A stretch of 64,000 nucleotides of DNA, from NCBI GenBank assembly GCA_041158765.1, contig JBEBAU010000018.1, positions 11,282 to 75,281 of the forward strand, given 5' to 3'. Below are positions 34,040 to 42,963 of this stretch, piece after piece; position 1 is the first letter of the stretch, and every line of letters starts with the position of its first letter. This stretch comes from JAQBRD01 sp041158765 (GTDB lineage: Bacteria > Patescibacteriota > Minisyncoccia > Phycocordibacterales > PALSA-1337). The position numbers were made by a program, and so were the translations under genes. A model generated the notes under the pieces. The model had not been told where the DNA came from. It was given only the letters and a program-made list of their open reading frames with translations, and ran no database searches.

Positions 34040-36013
34040 ATGAAACTTTCACATACATGGCTTCAGACTTTTTTTGAAAAACCAATTCCTACGGCTTCAG
34101 AGCTCGCGGATCTTTTCACATTTCATTCATTTGAAATTGAAGGTGTTGAAAATGGAGTTATTGATGCGAAGATATTACCTGATCGTGCACATTTCTGTCT
34201 TTCACACAAAGGCATTGCTGAAGAAATCAGTGTACTTACTGGACAATCTCTCAAACCAAATCGAATTCCTCAAGCACCGGCAGCAACACTAGATATTAAG
34301 CCGGTAGTTACCATTACTGATACAGCATTCTGTAATCGCTATAGCGCTCGATATGTTGAAAATATACATATTGGTCCGTCTTCGGAGTGGATAAGCTCAA
34401 TGCTCACTGCGCTTGGACAGCGTTCAATTAATACTATTGTTGATGCTACTAATATCAATATGTTCGATATTGGTCAGCCATTACATGCATTTGATGCAGA
34501 CAAAATCCGCGGCAACATTGTTGTTCGAGCAGCAAAAGACGGCGAAGAAATGCAGCTTCTTGATGCACGTGATCCCAATGACCGTTCACCGAATGCAAAA
34601 GTCTTACCAGGAGTTTTCATCAAACTCACCTCGAATGATTTCGTTATTGCTGATGATGAAGGTCCACTTGCAATTGCTGGAGTGAAGGGTGGTAAGCGTG
34701 CTGGTGTAACTGCTGAAACAAAACGACTCGTAATTGAGGCGGCTCATTTCAATCCTGCTTGTGTACGTCGCACATCTACTCGTCTTAATCTTCGTAATGA
34801 ATCATCGAAGCGTTTTGAAAATGAAATTACTCCAGAGCTTGCCGCAGAGGGCATGAATAATATGTGTGCACTTATTGCCGAAATGTGTCCAGAGGCACGA
34901 TTTGGTCCAGTTGTTGATATATATCCAGTGAAGCCAACACAGACGGTTATTGAGCTTGACCCAGCTTTTGTGAATCAGCGTCTCGGTATTGATATTCCCG
35001 AAAAAGCGATGAAAGACATTCTCGGTCGAATGAGCATTGGTGTGGCAGGTGAAAAGTCTTGGTCACTTACTATTCCATTTCATCGTCTTGATCTTACTTG
35101 TCGAGAAGACATTGTAGAAGAAATTGGTCGTGTGTATGGATATGAAAAGATTGTGAACACTCCATTACCACAGGCGTCTCTATCTGGTGTTAATGTGGAA
35201 TTCTATATCACTGAAAAAATAAAAAATACACTCGTCGGCGAAGCGGGCTTTTCTGAAGTAATGCTCTATACGCTTGTTCCAAAGGGCGATCTTGAAGTCG
35301 CATATCCACTTGCTTCTGATAAGGCATATTTGCGTACGACACTTACACCACTCATGTTGAAGTCACTCGAAAGCAATGCTCGTAATGCTGATCTACTCGG
35401 GCTTGAAGCTGTGAAGCAGTTTGAAATTGGACATATTTTCACAAAGAATGGCGGTTCTCAGGAATACATTTCACTTGCAATTGGTGCTGTTCAAGTAAAA
35501 AAGGTGAAAGGAGTAAAGAGCGAAATGATTGTTGCGGAGGCTTTCAATACGCTTTCGAAGGCGCTCGGTCTAGCGAGTGGTTCAGAGCTCAAACCTATTA
35601 TGAAAACAGAAGGGAATTGTGTTGTTGGAGAAGTTGTTCTTGATAGCGCACTGTTAGCTGCGATAAAAACAGGAGTATACACCGATCTCGGTTTCAACAA
35701 AGCAATTGATATTGTGTACAAACCATTTTCAGTATATCCATTCATCGTTCGAGATATTGCACTCTTTGTTTCGGGAGGTGAGACTGCCGATGATGTGAAA
35801 AAAGCGATTGTTGCGGTCGTGGAGACTGCTGCAGGCAAGCTTCTTGTGAAAGGTCCAGATCTGTTCGACTCATTCTCAAAAGATGGCAAAACTTCGTATG
35901 CATTTCGCATGATATTCCAATCTGCCGATAGAACACTTTCAATTGATGAAATTAATGCCGTCATGGATACAGTCTACGGAGCAGTCAAAGCAAAGGGTTG
36001 GGAGGTTCGATAA
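34040..36013 (+). CDS. pheT: phenylalanyl-tRNA synthetase beta chain, short
   Basis: The beta subunit of PheRS, 657 residues against about 800 in E. coli. After the first 40 residues it goes straight to the B1 region (DAKILPDRAHFCLSHKGIAEEIS), so the inserted EMAPII-like tRNA-binding domain is absent. The B3/B4 domain with the editing site (near 190-240), the catalytic-like core and the C-terminal ferredoxin-like anticodon-binding domain are present. It lies 15 bases after pheS. Confidence 0.95.
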   Translation: MKLSHTWLQTFFEKPIPTASELADLFTFHSFEIEGVENGVIDAKILPDRAHFCLSHKGIAEEISVLTGQSLKPNRIPQAPAATLDIKPVVTITDTAFCNRYSARYVENIHIGPSSEWISSMLTALGQRSINTIVDATNINMFDIGQPLHAFDADKIRGNIVVRAAKDGEEMQLLDARDPNDRSPNAKVLPGVFIKLTSNDFVIADDEGPLAIAGVKGGKRAGVTAETKRLVIEAAHFNPACVRRTSTRLNLRNESSKRFENEITPELAAEGMNNMCALIAEMCPEARFGPVVDIYPVKPTQTVIELDPAFVNQRLGIDIPEKAMKDILGRMSIGVAGEKSWSLTIPFHRLDLTCREDIVEEIGRVYGYEKIVNTPLPQASLSGVNVEFYITEKIKNTLVGEAGFSEVMLYTLVPKGDLEVAYPLASDKAYLRTTLTPLMLKSLESNARNADLLGLEAVKQFEIGHIFTKNGGSQEYISLAIGAVQVKKVKGVKSEMIVAEAFNTLSKALGLASGSELKPIMKTEGNCVVGEVVLDSALLAAIKTGVYTDLGFNKAIDIVYKPFSVYPFIVRDIALFVSGGETADDVKKAIVAVVETAAGKLLVKGPDLFDSFSKDGKTSYAFRMIFQSADRTLSIDEINAVMDTVYGAVKAKGWEVR

Positions 36014-36117
36014 ATTTTATTATTTTTTGATAGGGATTTTATCTCGGATTGATATAGTAACTCTGTCGATATATTAGTAGTTAATTTTCAGGTGAAATTA
36101 TGCTATATTCAGTATCA

Positions 36118-36333
36118 ATGAAGAGTAAAAAACTCCGTTTTGATGTCTTTTTTGAAAGTGGCTGGTATACAGCGTCATGTCTCGATGCGTTTATTGTTAC
36201 GCAAGGGAAGACTTTCAAAGTGCTTGAGATGAATATTCGCGAGGCAGTTGAGTTGCATTTTGCTGATGAAATCAAAAAGAAGCTATTCAATCCAGTTATT
36301 TCCTTGAAGTACGTTTTGTCCGCGAATGCCTAA
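36118..36333 (+). CDS. HicB-like antitoxin
   Basis: A 71-residue protein with the partial RNase H-like fold of HicB: FDVFFESGWYTASCLD matches the family's first beta-hairpin. Such antitoxins bind and silence HicA. The ATG at 36118 is chosen over 36100 because TGC TATATT (36101-36109) lies just before it. The stop overlaps the start of the HicA-like gene by eight bases, typical of a toxin-antitoxin operon. Confidence 0.75.
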   Translation: MKSKKLRFDVFFESGWYTASCLDAFIVTQGKTFKVLEMNIREAVELHFADEIKKKLFNPVISLKYVLSANA

Positions 36334-36556
36334 ATTAAAAGTCTTGTCGTCAAAGGACATTACAAAAATGTTCAGTGATTTTGGATTTGAGCACATTAAT
36401 ACAAAAGGAAGTCATATACACATGAGATACAGAGGTATATTAGCCACAATTCCTCTAAGTGCAGAGATACCAAAAGGCACACTCAAGGCAATATATAGAC
36501 AGGCTGCAATTGTAATTCCAAAAGCTGAACTTGATGCAATGTTTTATACAAAATAG
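36326..36556 (+). CDS. HicA-like mRNA interferase toxin
   Basis: A 76-residue protein with the HicA dsRBD-like fold. The catalytic His of GSHIHMRY (about residues 28-35) is kept, and the C-terminal TIPLSAEIPKGTLKAIYRQA is a typical HicA ending. HicA cleaves mRNA when its antitoxin is lost. Order here is antitoxin first. There is no terminator before the gyrB promoter. Confidence 0.85.
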   Translation: MPKLKVLSSKDITKMFSDFGFEHINTKGSHIHMRYRGILATIPLSAEIPKGTLKAIYRQAAIVIPKAELDAMFYTK

Positions 36557-36620
36557 CGCCTTTTCACTGGTTGTTTAATTTGGTATACTATTGAGACAAA
36601 ATAAACAATAATAGAGCGAT

Positions 36621-38807
36621 ATGGCTGCTGAAAAAGAATCCAAAAAGAAAGACGATTACGGTGCTGATAGTATTCAGGTGCTCGAAGGGCTTGAACCGGT
36701 ACGCAAGCGTCCCGGAATGTATATCGGTACGACTGGTCCAGACGGTCTTCACCATTTGATTTGGGAAATTTTTGATAACTCTCGCGACGAAGCGATGGGT
36801 GGTTTTGCTAATGATATCGAAGTAGCTATTCTTCCAGGTAATCGTATTCGTGTAGTTGATAACGGTCGAGGTATTCCCGTTGATATTCACAAGAAGACCA
36901 AGGTCTCAGCACTTGAAATGGTTATGACCGTTCTCCATGCCGGAGGCAAATTCGGCGGTGAGGATAGCGGTTACAAGGTCTCAGGAGGTCTTCACGGAGT
37001 GGGTGCATCCGTTGTGAATGCACTTTCAGTCTATACACAAGTTCTTGTTCACAAAGAGGGTGGACTCTATATGCAGGAATATGAGCAAGGTAAGCGCCGT
37101 GCTCAAGTGAAGAAGATCGCTTCAACAAAAGCTCACGGAACCATTGTGACATTCGAGCCAGATCCTATTATTTTCAAAGAGGGTGTTATCTTCGATTTCA
37201 ATCGTGTGGTCAATCATATGCGCCAGCAAGCATATCTTGTACGCGGTCTACGTATTGGTGTTATTGATGCGCGTGAAGCAAAAGAGGGGGTTTTCAGCAA
37301 ACCAAACAAAGACGGTCGTGTAGATCTCGATACTGACATTTATTATCTTCGTGATCTTGGACTCAATGTTCCTTCACATACGTTTTATTTTGAAGGTGGT
37401 CTCGCTTCACTTGTGAAATTCAACAATCAGATTCTCAAGCCTATTCACAAAAACATTTTCTATATTGAAAAGAAAGTAGAGGGTGTTGAATCTGTCGAAG
37501 TAGCACTTCAGTACGCAGATGATATTTCATCTCGTATTCTTGGATTTGCAAACAATATCTATAACCCAGAAGGAGGAACACATATTACCGGTTTCAAGAC
37601 AGCACTCACTCGAACACTCAATTCATACGCCAAGAAGAATAATCTTGCTAAGGACGGTGAAGACAATTTCACTGGAGATGATGTTCTAGAAGGTCTCACT
37701 GCTGTTGTCTCTGTGAAGCTTCGTGAAATTCAATTCGAAGGTCAGACGAAGGCAAAGCTCGGTTCAGTCGAGGCACAGTCTGCTGTTGCTACGGTTTTTG
37801 GAGAAGCATTCTCGGCTTTCCTAGAAGAGAATCCAGATGATGCCAAAGCAATGATTAGCAAGGTTATCCTTGCAATGAAAGCACGCAAGGCAGCAAAAGC
37901 CGCAAAGGACTCAGTGCTTCGCAAGGGCGCACTTGAAGGCATGACACTTCCTGGTAAGCTTGCTGACTGTCAATCAAATGACGCTTCTGAATCAGAACTC
38001 TTCATTGTGGAGGGAGACTCTGCGGGAGGTACTGCAAAGACCGGTCGTGATCGACGAATTCAAGCGATCTTGCCGCTTCGAGGCAAAATTCTCAACATCG
38101 AACGTGCTCGACTTGATCGAATGCTCGGTTCTGAACAGATTAAGAATCTCGTGCTCGCATTCGGTACTGCAATTGGAGACACATTTGATATTAGTAAGCT
38201 CCGATATCACAAAATTATTCTAGCAACAGATGCCGACGTTGACGGAGCTCACATTCGCACATTGATTCTTACGCTTTTGTACCGATATTTCAAACCGCTT
38301 ATTGAAGGAGGGTATGTATACATTGCTCAACCACCACTTTATAAGGTGAAGCGAGGCAAAGAGCTCCTCTATTATTATTCTGAAGAAGAGAAGGTGAAAG
38401 CCCTCGGAAAGGAGATTGATAGCCTAAATGATATTTCAGGTATAGATGAAAGCGCAGTTGCGTACGATGATTCACGCGAGCGCCTCCTCGATCGTGCTGG
38501 TGCCGACACTACTGTGGAGGCGCTCGACGGCGCTTCTGACACACTCTTTGGTGATGCGGCGACCGATGCGAAGGGTAAGAAGGGCAGCGGTAAGATTTCA
38601 ATTCAACGATACAAGGGTCTCGGAGAAATGAATGCTGATGAGCTCTGGGAAACAACCATGGATCCAGAACGTCGCATCCTTCGCCAAGTTACAATTGAAG
38701 ATGCTCAGGATGCGGATAAGGTTTTTGATATGCTCATGGGAACTGACGTTCCTGCCCGCAAAATGTTCATCCAATCTAATGCCAAGAAGGCATCTATTGA
38801 TATCTAA
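36621..38807 (+). CDS. gyrB: DNA gyrase subunit B (type IIA topoisomerase)
   Basis: The ATPase subunit of gyrase, 728 residues. GHKL ATP-binding motifs: EIFDNSRDEAMGG, DNGRGIP, and GGLHGVGASVVNAL. The TOPRIM part has LFIVEGDSAGG and DADVDGAHIRTLILT. A low-complexity acidic insert of about 70 residues (roughly 595-660) interrupts the TOPRIM-C region before the GxGEMN motif. A ParE (topoisomerase IV) assignment is possible since gyrA is not in the window. Promoter TATACT lies about 40 bases upstream. Confidence 0.93.
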   Translation: MAAEKESKKKDDYGADSIQVLEGLEPVRKRPGMYIGTTGPDGLHHLIWEIFDNSRDEAMGGFANDIEVAILPGNRIRVVDNGRGIPVDIHKKTKVSALEMVMTVLHAGGKFGGEDSGYKVSGGLHGVGASVVNALSVYTQVLVHKEGGLYMQEYEQGKRRAQVKKIASTKAHGTIVTFEPDPIIFKEGVIFDFNRVVNHMRQQAYLVRGLRIGVIDAREAKEGVFSKPNKDGRVDLDTDIYYLRDLGLNVPSHTFYFEGGLASLVKFNNQILKPIHKNIFYIEKKVEGVESVEVALQYADDISSRILGFANNIYNPEGGTHITGFKTALTRTLNSYAKKNNLAKDGEDNFTGDDVLEGLTAVVSVKLREIQFEGQTKAKLGSVEAQSAVATVFGEAFSAFLEENPDDAKAMISKVILAMKARKAAKAAKDSVLRKGALEGMTLPGKLADCQSNDASESELFIVEGDSAGGTAKTGRDRRIQAILPLRGKILNIERARLDRMLGSEQIKNLVLAFGTAIGDTFDISKLRYHKIILATDADVDGAHIRTLILTLLYRYFKPLIEGGYVYIAQPPLYKVKRGKELLYYYSEEEKVKALGKEIDSLNDISGIDESAVAYDDSRERLLDRAGADTTVEALDGASDTLFGDAATDAKGKKGSGKISIQRYKGLGEMNADELWETTMDPERRILRQVTIEDAQDADKVFDMLMGTDVPARKMFIQSNAKKASIDI

Positions 38808-38845
38808 TTAGCAAGAATCCCCGCAGTGCAACTTAGAGAGGTATT

Positions 38846-38868
38846 TACGGCTCTATTGAGCCGTATTT
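38846..38868 (+). terminator. likely terminator of gyrB
   Basis: TACGGCTC/GAGCCGTA (38846-38853 with 38858-38865), loop TATT. The T run after it is short. Confidence 0.6.
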
Positions 38869-38920
38869 GCATAAAAAACCGAGTATCCTGGCTTTGTAAG
38901 GGTATTCCACTCGAGACCCC

Positions 38921-38949
38921 TTGACTTTTTCCGAGATATGATATACAAT
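38921..38949 (+). promoter_or_regulatory. promoter of the Ig-like-repeat surface protein
   Basis: TTGACT (38921-38926), a 17-base spacer and TACAAT (38944-38949), a strong consensus for an abundant product. Leader about 20 bases. Confidence 0.75.
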
Positions 38950-38975
38950 GGTCCCATACTATTTATTCAAAAAAC

Positions 38976-40409
38976 ATGCATTATTCAACCACAAAAACCA
39001 ATATCGTGAAGTACCTTGCGGTGGCCGCTTTTGTGGCTATAGCAGGTTTCTCTCTATTTTCACCAGCAAAAGCTCAAGCGGGATTTGATCCTGTTCAGCT
39101 TATTGACCCATTCTGTCTTTGGAGTGGTTGTGGTGATGAACCTACTAAGGTAGTTAAGAAAACTATCATCAATAGTAACGTTAATAGCCCAGGTGGCGTA
39201 GTTACTGGTAACACAGCAGTTACTGGCGGACATACAACTACCGGTACTCCAGTAGTTGTTACTACTACTCCAGTTTATACCTATAACTATCCTTCAACTT
39301 CATATACAAGTCCGCTTAATGCTACTTGTTATGCATCTCCTACGTCTGTGTATGTTGGCGGTACTTCTGTGTGGAGCGTTTCTGCTTACGGAGGTAACGG
39401 CGCATATTACTATAGCTGGTCAGGTACTGACGGTCTTTCAGGAAATGGTCGAAGCATATACATGACCTACAATAATACTGGTACCAAAAATGCGACAGTC
39501 ACTGTCACATCAGGTAATCAGACTATTTCAATTAACTGTAATGCTTCTGTAATCGTATATGATAATGGAAATAATTATAACTATAACAATGGCTATAATT
39601 ACAACTATAATTCTAACTATTACAATAACGGTTATTACAATACTCCGCTTACCGTTTCATGTGTTGCGAATACTTCATTCGCTCCAGTTGGACGACTCGT
39701 TCAGTGGACTGCGACAGCTTCTGGTGGTTATAACACCAATAGCTATGCTGGTAACTATTCGTATCGATGGACTGGTACTGACGGTATCAACGGCAGCGGT
39801 CAAACTCTCGGCGTAAACTACGGCGGTCCTGGTACTAAGTACGCTTCAGTTACTGTATACATGGGCGGACAATCAGTTACTCAGAATTGTTCAGGAAGCG
39901 TTACTGTTGGTATCGAAAATAACCAGAACTACAACAACTACAATAATGGAAATCTCGAAATCGCATGTTTTGCTGATGCAGATCGTGTACGTATCGGAAC
40001 TCCAGTAACTTGGGGCGTTGAAGCAACTGGTGGAAACGGATCAAACTATGCATATTCATGGACAGGTTCTGAAGGTCTCTCTGGTTCTCAGCGTTCAGCT
40101 GTGACCACATACAGTACTGCTGGCATCAAGAATGCTACAGTTACAGTGACTTCAGGTGGTGTTTCAGCATCAAAGCTCTGTGGTAATGCTGTAACCGTTG
40201 TTACTGCTCCACGAGCGAATACCACAACTACAAATGGTAATCAGAATACCAATGCAACATCAAGTGATAATAGCTCACTCACAGGTTCAGCCTTCTTCTC
40301 ACTTTCAAATGTTCCTTGGGGCTGGGTTGCTATCCTCACCATTCTCGTTCTTCTCGCAATGGTTGTATACCTCATCGTTACTCGAAACGAACCAGTTATC
40401 AAAGCATAA
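38976..40409 (+). CDS. surface protein with three Ig/PKD-like repeats and C-terminal anchor
   Basis: A 477-residue exported protein. Signal peptide: residues 1-36 (cut near AKAQA). Three similar beta-sandwich repeats, each opening LxxxC and closing near a second Cys, lie at about 107-192, 226-312 and 328-410. They share a YYSWSGTDGLSG-type motif and a (K/I)(N/Y)A(T/S)VTV strand. Between repeats 1 and 2 is a linker of Asn and Tyr only (about 196-222). A membrane helix near 446-467 anchors it. The strong promoter suggests an abundant envelope protein. The disulfides may be made by the DsbA-like protein at 14.5 kb. Confidence 0.8.
   Translation: MHYSTTKTNIVKYLAVAAFVAIAGFSLFSPAKAQAGFDPVQLIDPFCLWSGCGDEPTKVVKKTIINSNVNSPGGVVTGNTAVTGGHTTTGTPVVVTTTPVYTYNYPSTSYTSPLNATCYASPTSVYVGGTSVWSVSAYGGNGAYYYSWSGTDGLSGNGRSIYMTYNNTGTKNATVTVTSGNQTISINCNASVIVYDNGNNYNYNNGYNYNYNSNYYNNGYYNTPLTVSCVANTSFAPVGRLVQWTATASGGYNTNSYAGNYSYRWTGTDGINGSGQTLGVNYGGPGTKYASVTVYMGGQSVTQNCSGSVTVGIENNQNYNNYNNGNLEIACFADADRVRIGTPVTWGVEATGGNGSNYAYSWTGSEGLSGSQRSAVTTYSTAGIKNATVTVTSGGVSASKLCGNAVTVVTAPRANTTTTNGNQNTNATSSDNSSLTGSAFFSLSNVPWGWVAILTILVLLAMVVYLIVTRNEPVIKA
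39559..39645 (+). repeat. Asn/Tyr-coding low-complexity tract
   Basis: Short AAT/TAT/AAC codon repeats inside the surface-protein gene. They encode the flexible linker between the first two repeats and could vary in length by slippage. Confidence 0.6.
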
Positions 40410-40446
40410 TTGAAATATACGGCACCTATTGCCGAATATGAAAACA

Positions 40447-40476
40447 AAAACCGTCCCTATATGGGGCGGTTTTTGT
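40447..40476 (+). terminator. intrinsic terminator
   Basis: An 11-bp stem with one G-T pair (40447-40457 with 40463-40473), loop TATAT and T run. The holB -10 (TGT TATACT) overlaps its end. Confidence 0.85.
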
Positions 40477-40505
40477 TATACTAGACATATAGATACGATT
40501 TATTC

Positions 40506-41246
40506 ATGAAAGAATTATTGCAACAATCAGAAGCGGGCAAGCTACATCACGCATATTGTCTCTTGCATTCAGGGGATGCAATAGGAATGTGTGAAAGACT
40601 CACGGCTTTTTTTGTGGAGGGTCTCGGTGTTGCTGTCGTTGCAAATCCTGATTTTCACCATATTGAAGTTGATTCATTTTCAATTGATGATAGTAGAAAG
40701 GTGAAAATGATTCATACGTCGAAGCCAATGACTGAAGATGGCAAGAAGATCTTTTTGATACAAGCAAATGGGATTACGAATGAAGCTCAAAATGCTTTGC
40801 TCAAAATCTTCGAAGAACCGCAGGAACACATTCATTTTTTTGTTGTTGTTCCTGCGGGCACACTCCTGTTGCCGACATTACGTTCGAGAATGATGGTTAT
40901 TGAGGGCGGTGATGCGGAGGAAGTCGCTGGGGTTAGTGGCGTCGGTGGCGCTGGTCGAGCTGCTGGGGTTAATGGCGCCACCGAAGCAACAGCATTTTTG
41001 GAAATGCCAATCAAACAACGTATTGCTTTTGTTGATGATATTGCAGCGAGAGTAAGTGATGAAAAATCAGTAAAACAAGACGCTGTGAACTTCCTGAATG
41101 GACTTGAAAGGGCTCTTGCGAAGCGCGATATACGCTCACAAAAAACTCGCACAGCACTCGACGCGGTAGTGCGCGCGCGAGAATACGCGCGCGATAGATC
41201 ACCGTCATTGAAGCAGCTCCTTGAATATGTTGCTCTCTCAGTATAA
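40506..41246 (+). CDS. holB: DNA polymerase III delta'-like clamp loader subunit
   Basis: A 246-residue AAA+ protein of the delta' type. It starts with KLHHAYCLLHSGD where Walker A would be, but the loop is not a working P-loop, as expected for delta'. The IFLIQANGITNEAQNALLKIFEEP motif (near 80-103) is diagnostic for this family, and LLPTLRSRMMVIEG follows. The zinc module is absent. A Gly/Ala-rich stretch (about 138-158) is low complexity. Confidence 0.85.
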   Translation: MKELLQQSEAGKLHHAYCLLHSGDAIGMCERLTAFFVEGLGVAVVANPDFHHIEVDSFSIDDSRKVKMIHTSKPMTEDGKKIFLIQANGITNEAQNALLKIFEEPQEHIHFFVVVPAGTLLLPTLRSRMMVIEGGDAEEVAGVSGVGGAGRAAGVNGATEATAFLEMPIKQRIAFVDDIAARVSDEKSVKQDAVNFLNGLERALAKRDIRSQKTRTALDAVVRAREYARDRSPSLKQLLEYVALSV

Positions 41247-41258
41247 AATAGAGTATCT

Positions 41259-41810
41259 ATGGCATATGACTTTTCAAAATTAAAAAAGAGCATTGGCGGA
41301 GCAGAAGAATGGCTCAAGAAGGAGTTTTCTGGTATTCGAACAGGACAGGCATCCCCAGCACTTCTTGATGGAGTGAAGGTAGAGAGCTACGGTGCACAGC
41401 TTCCAATATCACAGGTTGCTGGTGTAACCACAGAAGGTCCTCGCACTATTCGTATTGTTCCGTGGGATGTATCTCAGATGAAGGACATTGAGAAGGCTAT
41501 TACTGTTGCCAATCTCGGTGTTTCTGTTGGTACGGATGACAAAGGCCTCCGTGTGAATTTCCCCGAACTTACTTCAGAACGACGTACAGTTATTACTAAG
41601 CTTGCAAAAGAGAAGCTCGAAGAAGCGAAGAAGCAGATACGTAATCACCGCGATGATTTCATGAAAGACTTGCAAGCAAAAGAAAAAGAGGGAGGTCTCG
41701 GCAAAGACGATGTATTCCGTTACAAGGGTGATGGTCAGAAAATGGTTGATGCAGCGAACAAAGCGCTCGACGACGCTTTCGCAAAAAAGGAGAAAGAAAT
41801 TCTAAGCTAA
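41259..41810 (+). CDS. frr: ribosome recycling factor
   Basis: Splits post-termination ribosomes with EF-G. It is 183 residues, the usual length, with GIRTGQASPALLDGVKVE near residue 27 and the C-terminal helix region KEKEGGLGKDDVFRYKGD. It follows holB by 12 bases and is three bases from rseP. Confidence 0.96.
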   Translation: MAYDFSKLKKSIGGAEEWLKKEFSGIRTGQASPALLDGVKVESYGAQLPISQVAGVTTEGPRTIRIVPWDVSQMKDIEKAITVANLGVSVGTDDKGLRVNFPELTSERRTVITKLAKEKLEEAKKQIRNHRDDFMKDLQAKEKEGGLGKDDVFRYKGDGQKMVDAANKALDDAFAKKEKEILS

Positions 41811-41813
41811 TAT

Positions 41814-42953
41814 TTGATGACCGTTATTATATTTTTGATAGTTCTCGCAGTGCTCATATTTGTGCATGAGCTCGGGCATTTTCTTGCAGCGCGATTCTTC
41901 GGTATTCGTGTTGATGCTTTTGCTATTGGATTTGGTCCAAAGATCTTTTCAAAAAAAGTCATATCAAAAAAGCACGGTGAAACAACATACGCTCTCAATC
42001 TCATTCCATTTGGTGGCTATGTGAAGATTTTTGGTGAAAGCCCGGATGCTGATTCTATGAATGGCCCAGATGCAAATCGTAGTTTTATTAACAAGTCTCG
42101 TTTTGCGCAAGCCATCGTGCTTATTGCTGGAGTGGTTTTCAACTTTGTATTCGCTTGGATACTTTTCACCGGACTTTTTATGGTTGGTTTCCCAGCATCT
42201 ACCGAAAGCTATCCGCAGTACAAGGACAGAATCCATGATGATCGAACCGTAATCGTTGCACTCGATGCTATGTCTCCTGCAGTAATTGCTGGTCTCAAGG
42301 AAGGAGATATTCTTACTGATAGTTCAGGTAATCTCATCACCATGAGCACATTTCAGAAGAGTATTGCAGAAAGTGCTGGAAAGCCTGTGGTTATTTCATA
42401 TAAACGTGCATACAATAATGCTATTGCAATAACACCAGTTCAATCAGCAACAGTAACTCCAGTAACTGGCATTATTCCAAGTGATCCACAGAAGTATGCT
42501 ATTGGTGTAGGGCTTTCTCAGGCGGGTACGCTCGAACTTCCGATACATCTCGCTGTTCTAGAAGCAGGGCGATATGTTGTGCATATCATAGAGCAGACAG
42601 TTATCGGTCTGTACACCCTTATCGTCACTTCATTGCAGGGTAAGGGCTCACTCTCTGACGTAACAGGTCCTATCGGCATTGCAGGGCTTGTGGGAGATGC
42701 GGCGAAGCTCGGTGCAATATACCTCATTGCTTTCACTGCATTAATCTCTATCAATCTCGGTGTAATCAATCTCATACCATTCCCAGCACTTGATGGGGGA
42801 CGACTTCTCTTCGTTGTGATTGAATCTATCACTCGCCGCCGAATCAAGCCTTCGGTTACGAATACCGTGAATACTATTGGTTTCAGCCTTCTTATCCTAC
42901 TCATGATCGTGATCACATTTCATGATATTGCTATCAAATGGTTTGTGAAATAG
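41814..42953 (+). CDS. rseP: site-2 membrane metalloprotease RseP
   Basis: An intramembrane zinc protease, 379 residues. HELGH at residues 18-22 in the first membrane helix binds zinc, and NLIPFPALDGGRLLF near 320 carries the third ligand Asp. One PDZ domain (about 140-215) lies between. It probably cuts anti-sigma factors or leftover signal peptides. Confidence 0.94.
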   Translation: MMTVIIFLIVLAVLIFVHELGHFLAARFFGIRVDAFAIGFGPKIFSKKVISKKHGETTYALNLIPFGGYVKIFGESPDADSMNGPDANRSFINKSRFAQAIVLIAGVVFNFVFAWILFTGLFMVGFPASTESYPQYKDRIHDDRTVIVALDAMSPAVIAGLKEGDILTDSSGNLITMSTFQKSIAESAGKPVVISYKRAYNNAIAITPVQSATVTPVTGIIPSDPQKYAIGVGLSQAGTLELPIHLAVLEAGRYVVHIIEQTVIGLYTLIVTSLQGKGSLSDVTGPIGIAGLVGDAAKLGAIYLIAFTALISINLGVINLIPFPALDGGRLLFVVIESITRRRIKPSVTNTVNTIGFSLLILLMIVITFHDIAIKWFVK

Positions 42954-42963
42954 AATAAATCAT

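Noticed and set aside
39559..39645. CRISPR-like or tandem repeat array
   Set aside because: The repeats are codon-level Asn/Tyr repeats in frame within a surface-protein gene, with no spacer structure.
41170..41195. Alternating CG tract with self-complementary arms inside holB
   Set aside because: It encodes in-frame Arg/Ala codons of the C-terminal helix and no second copy was seen; probably codon usage only.
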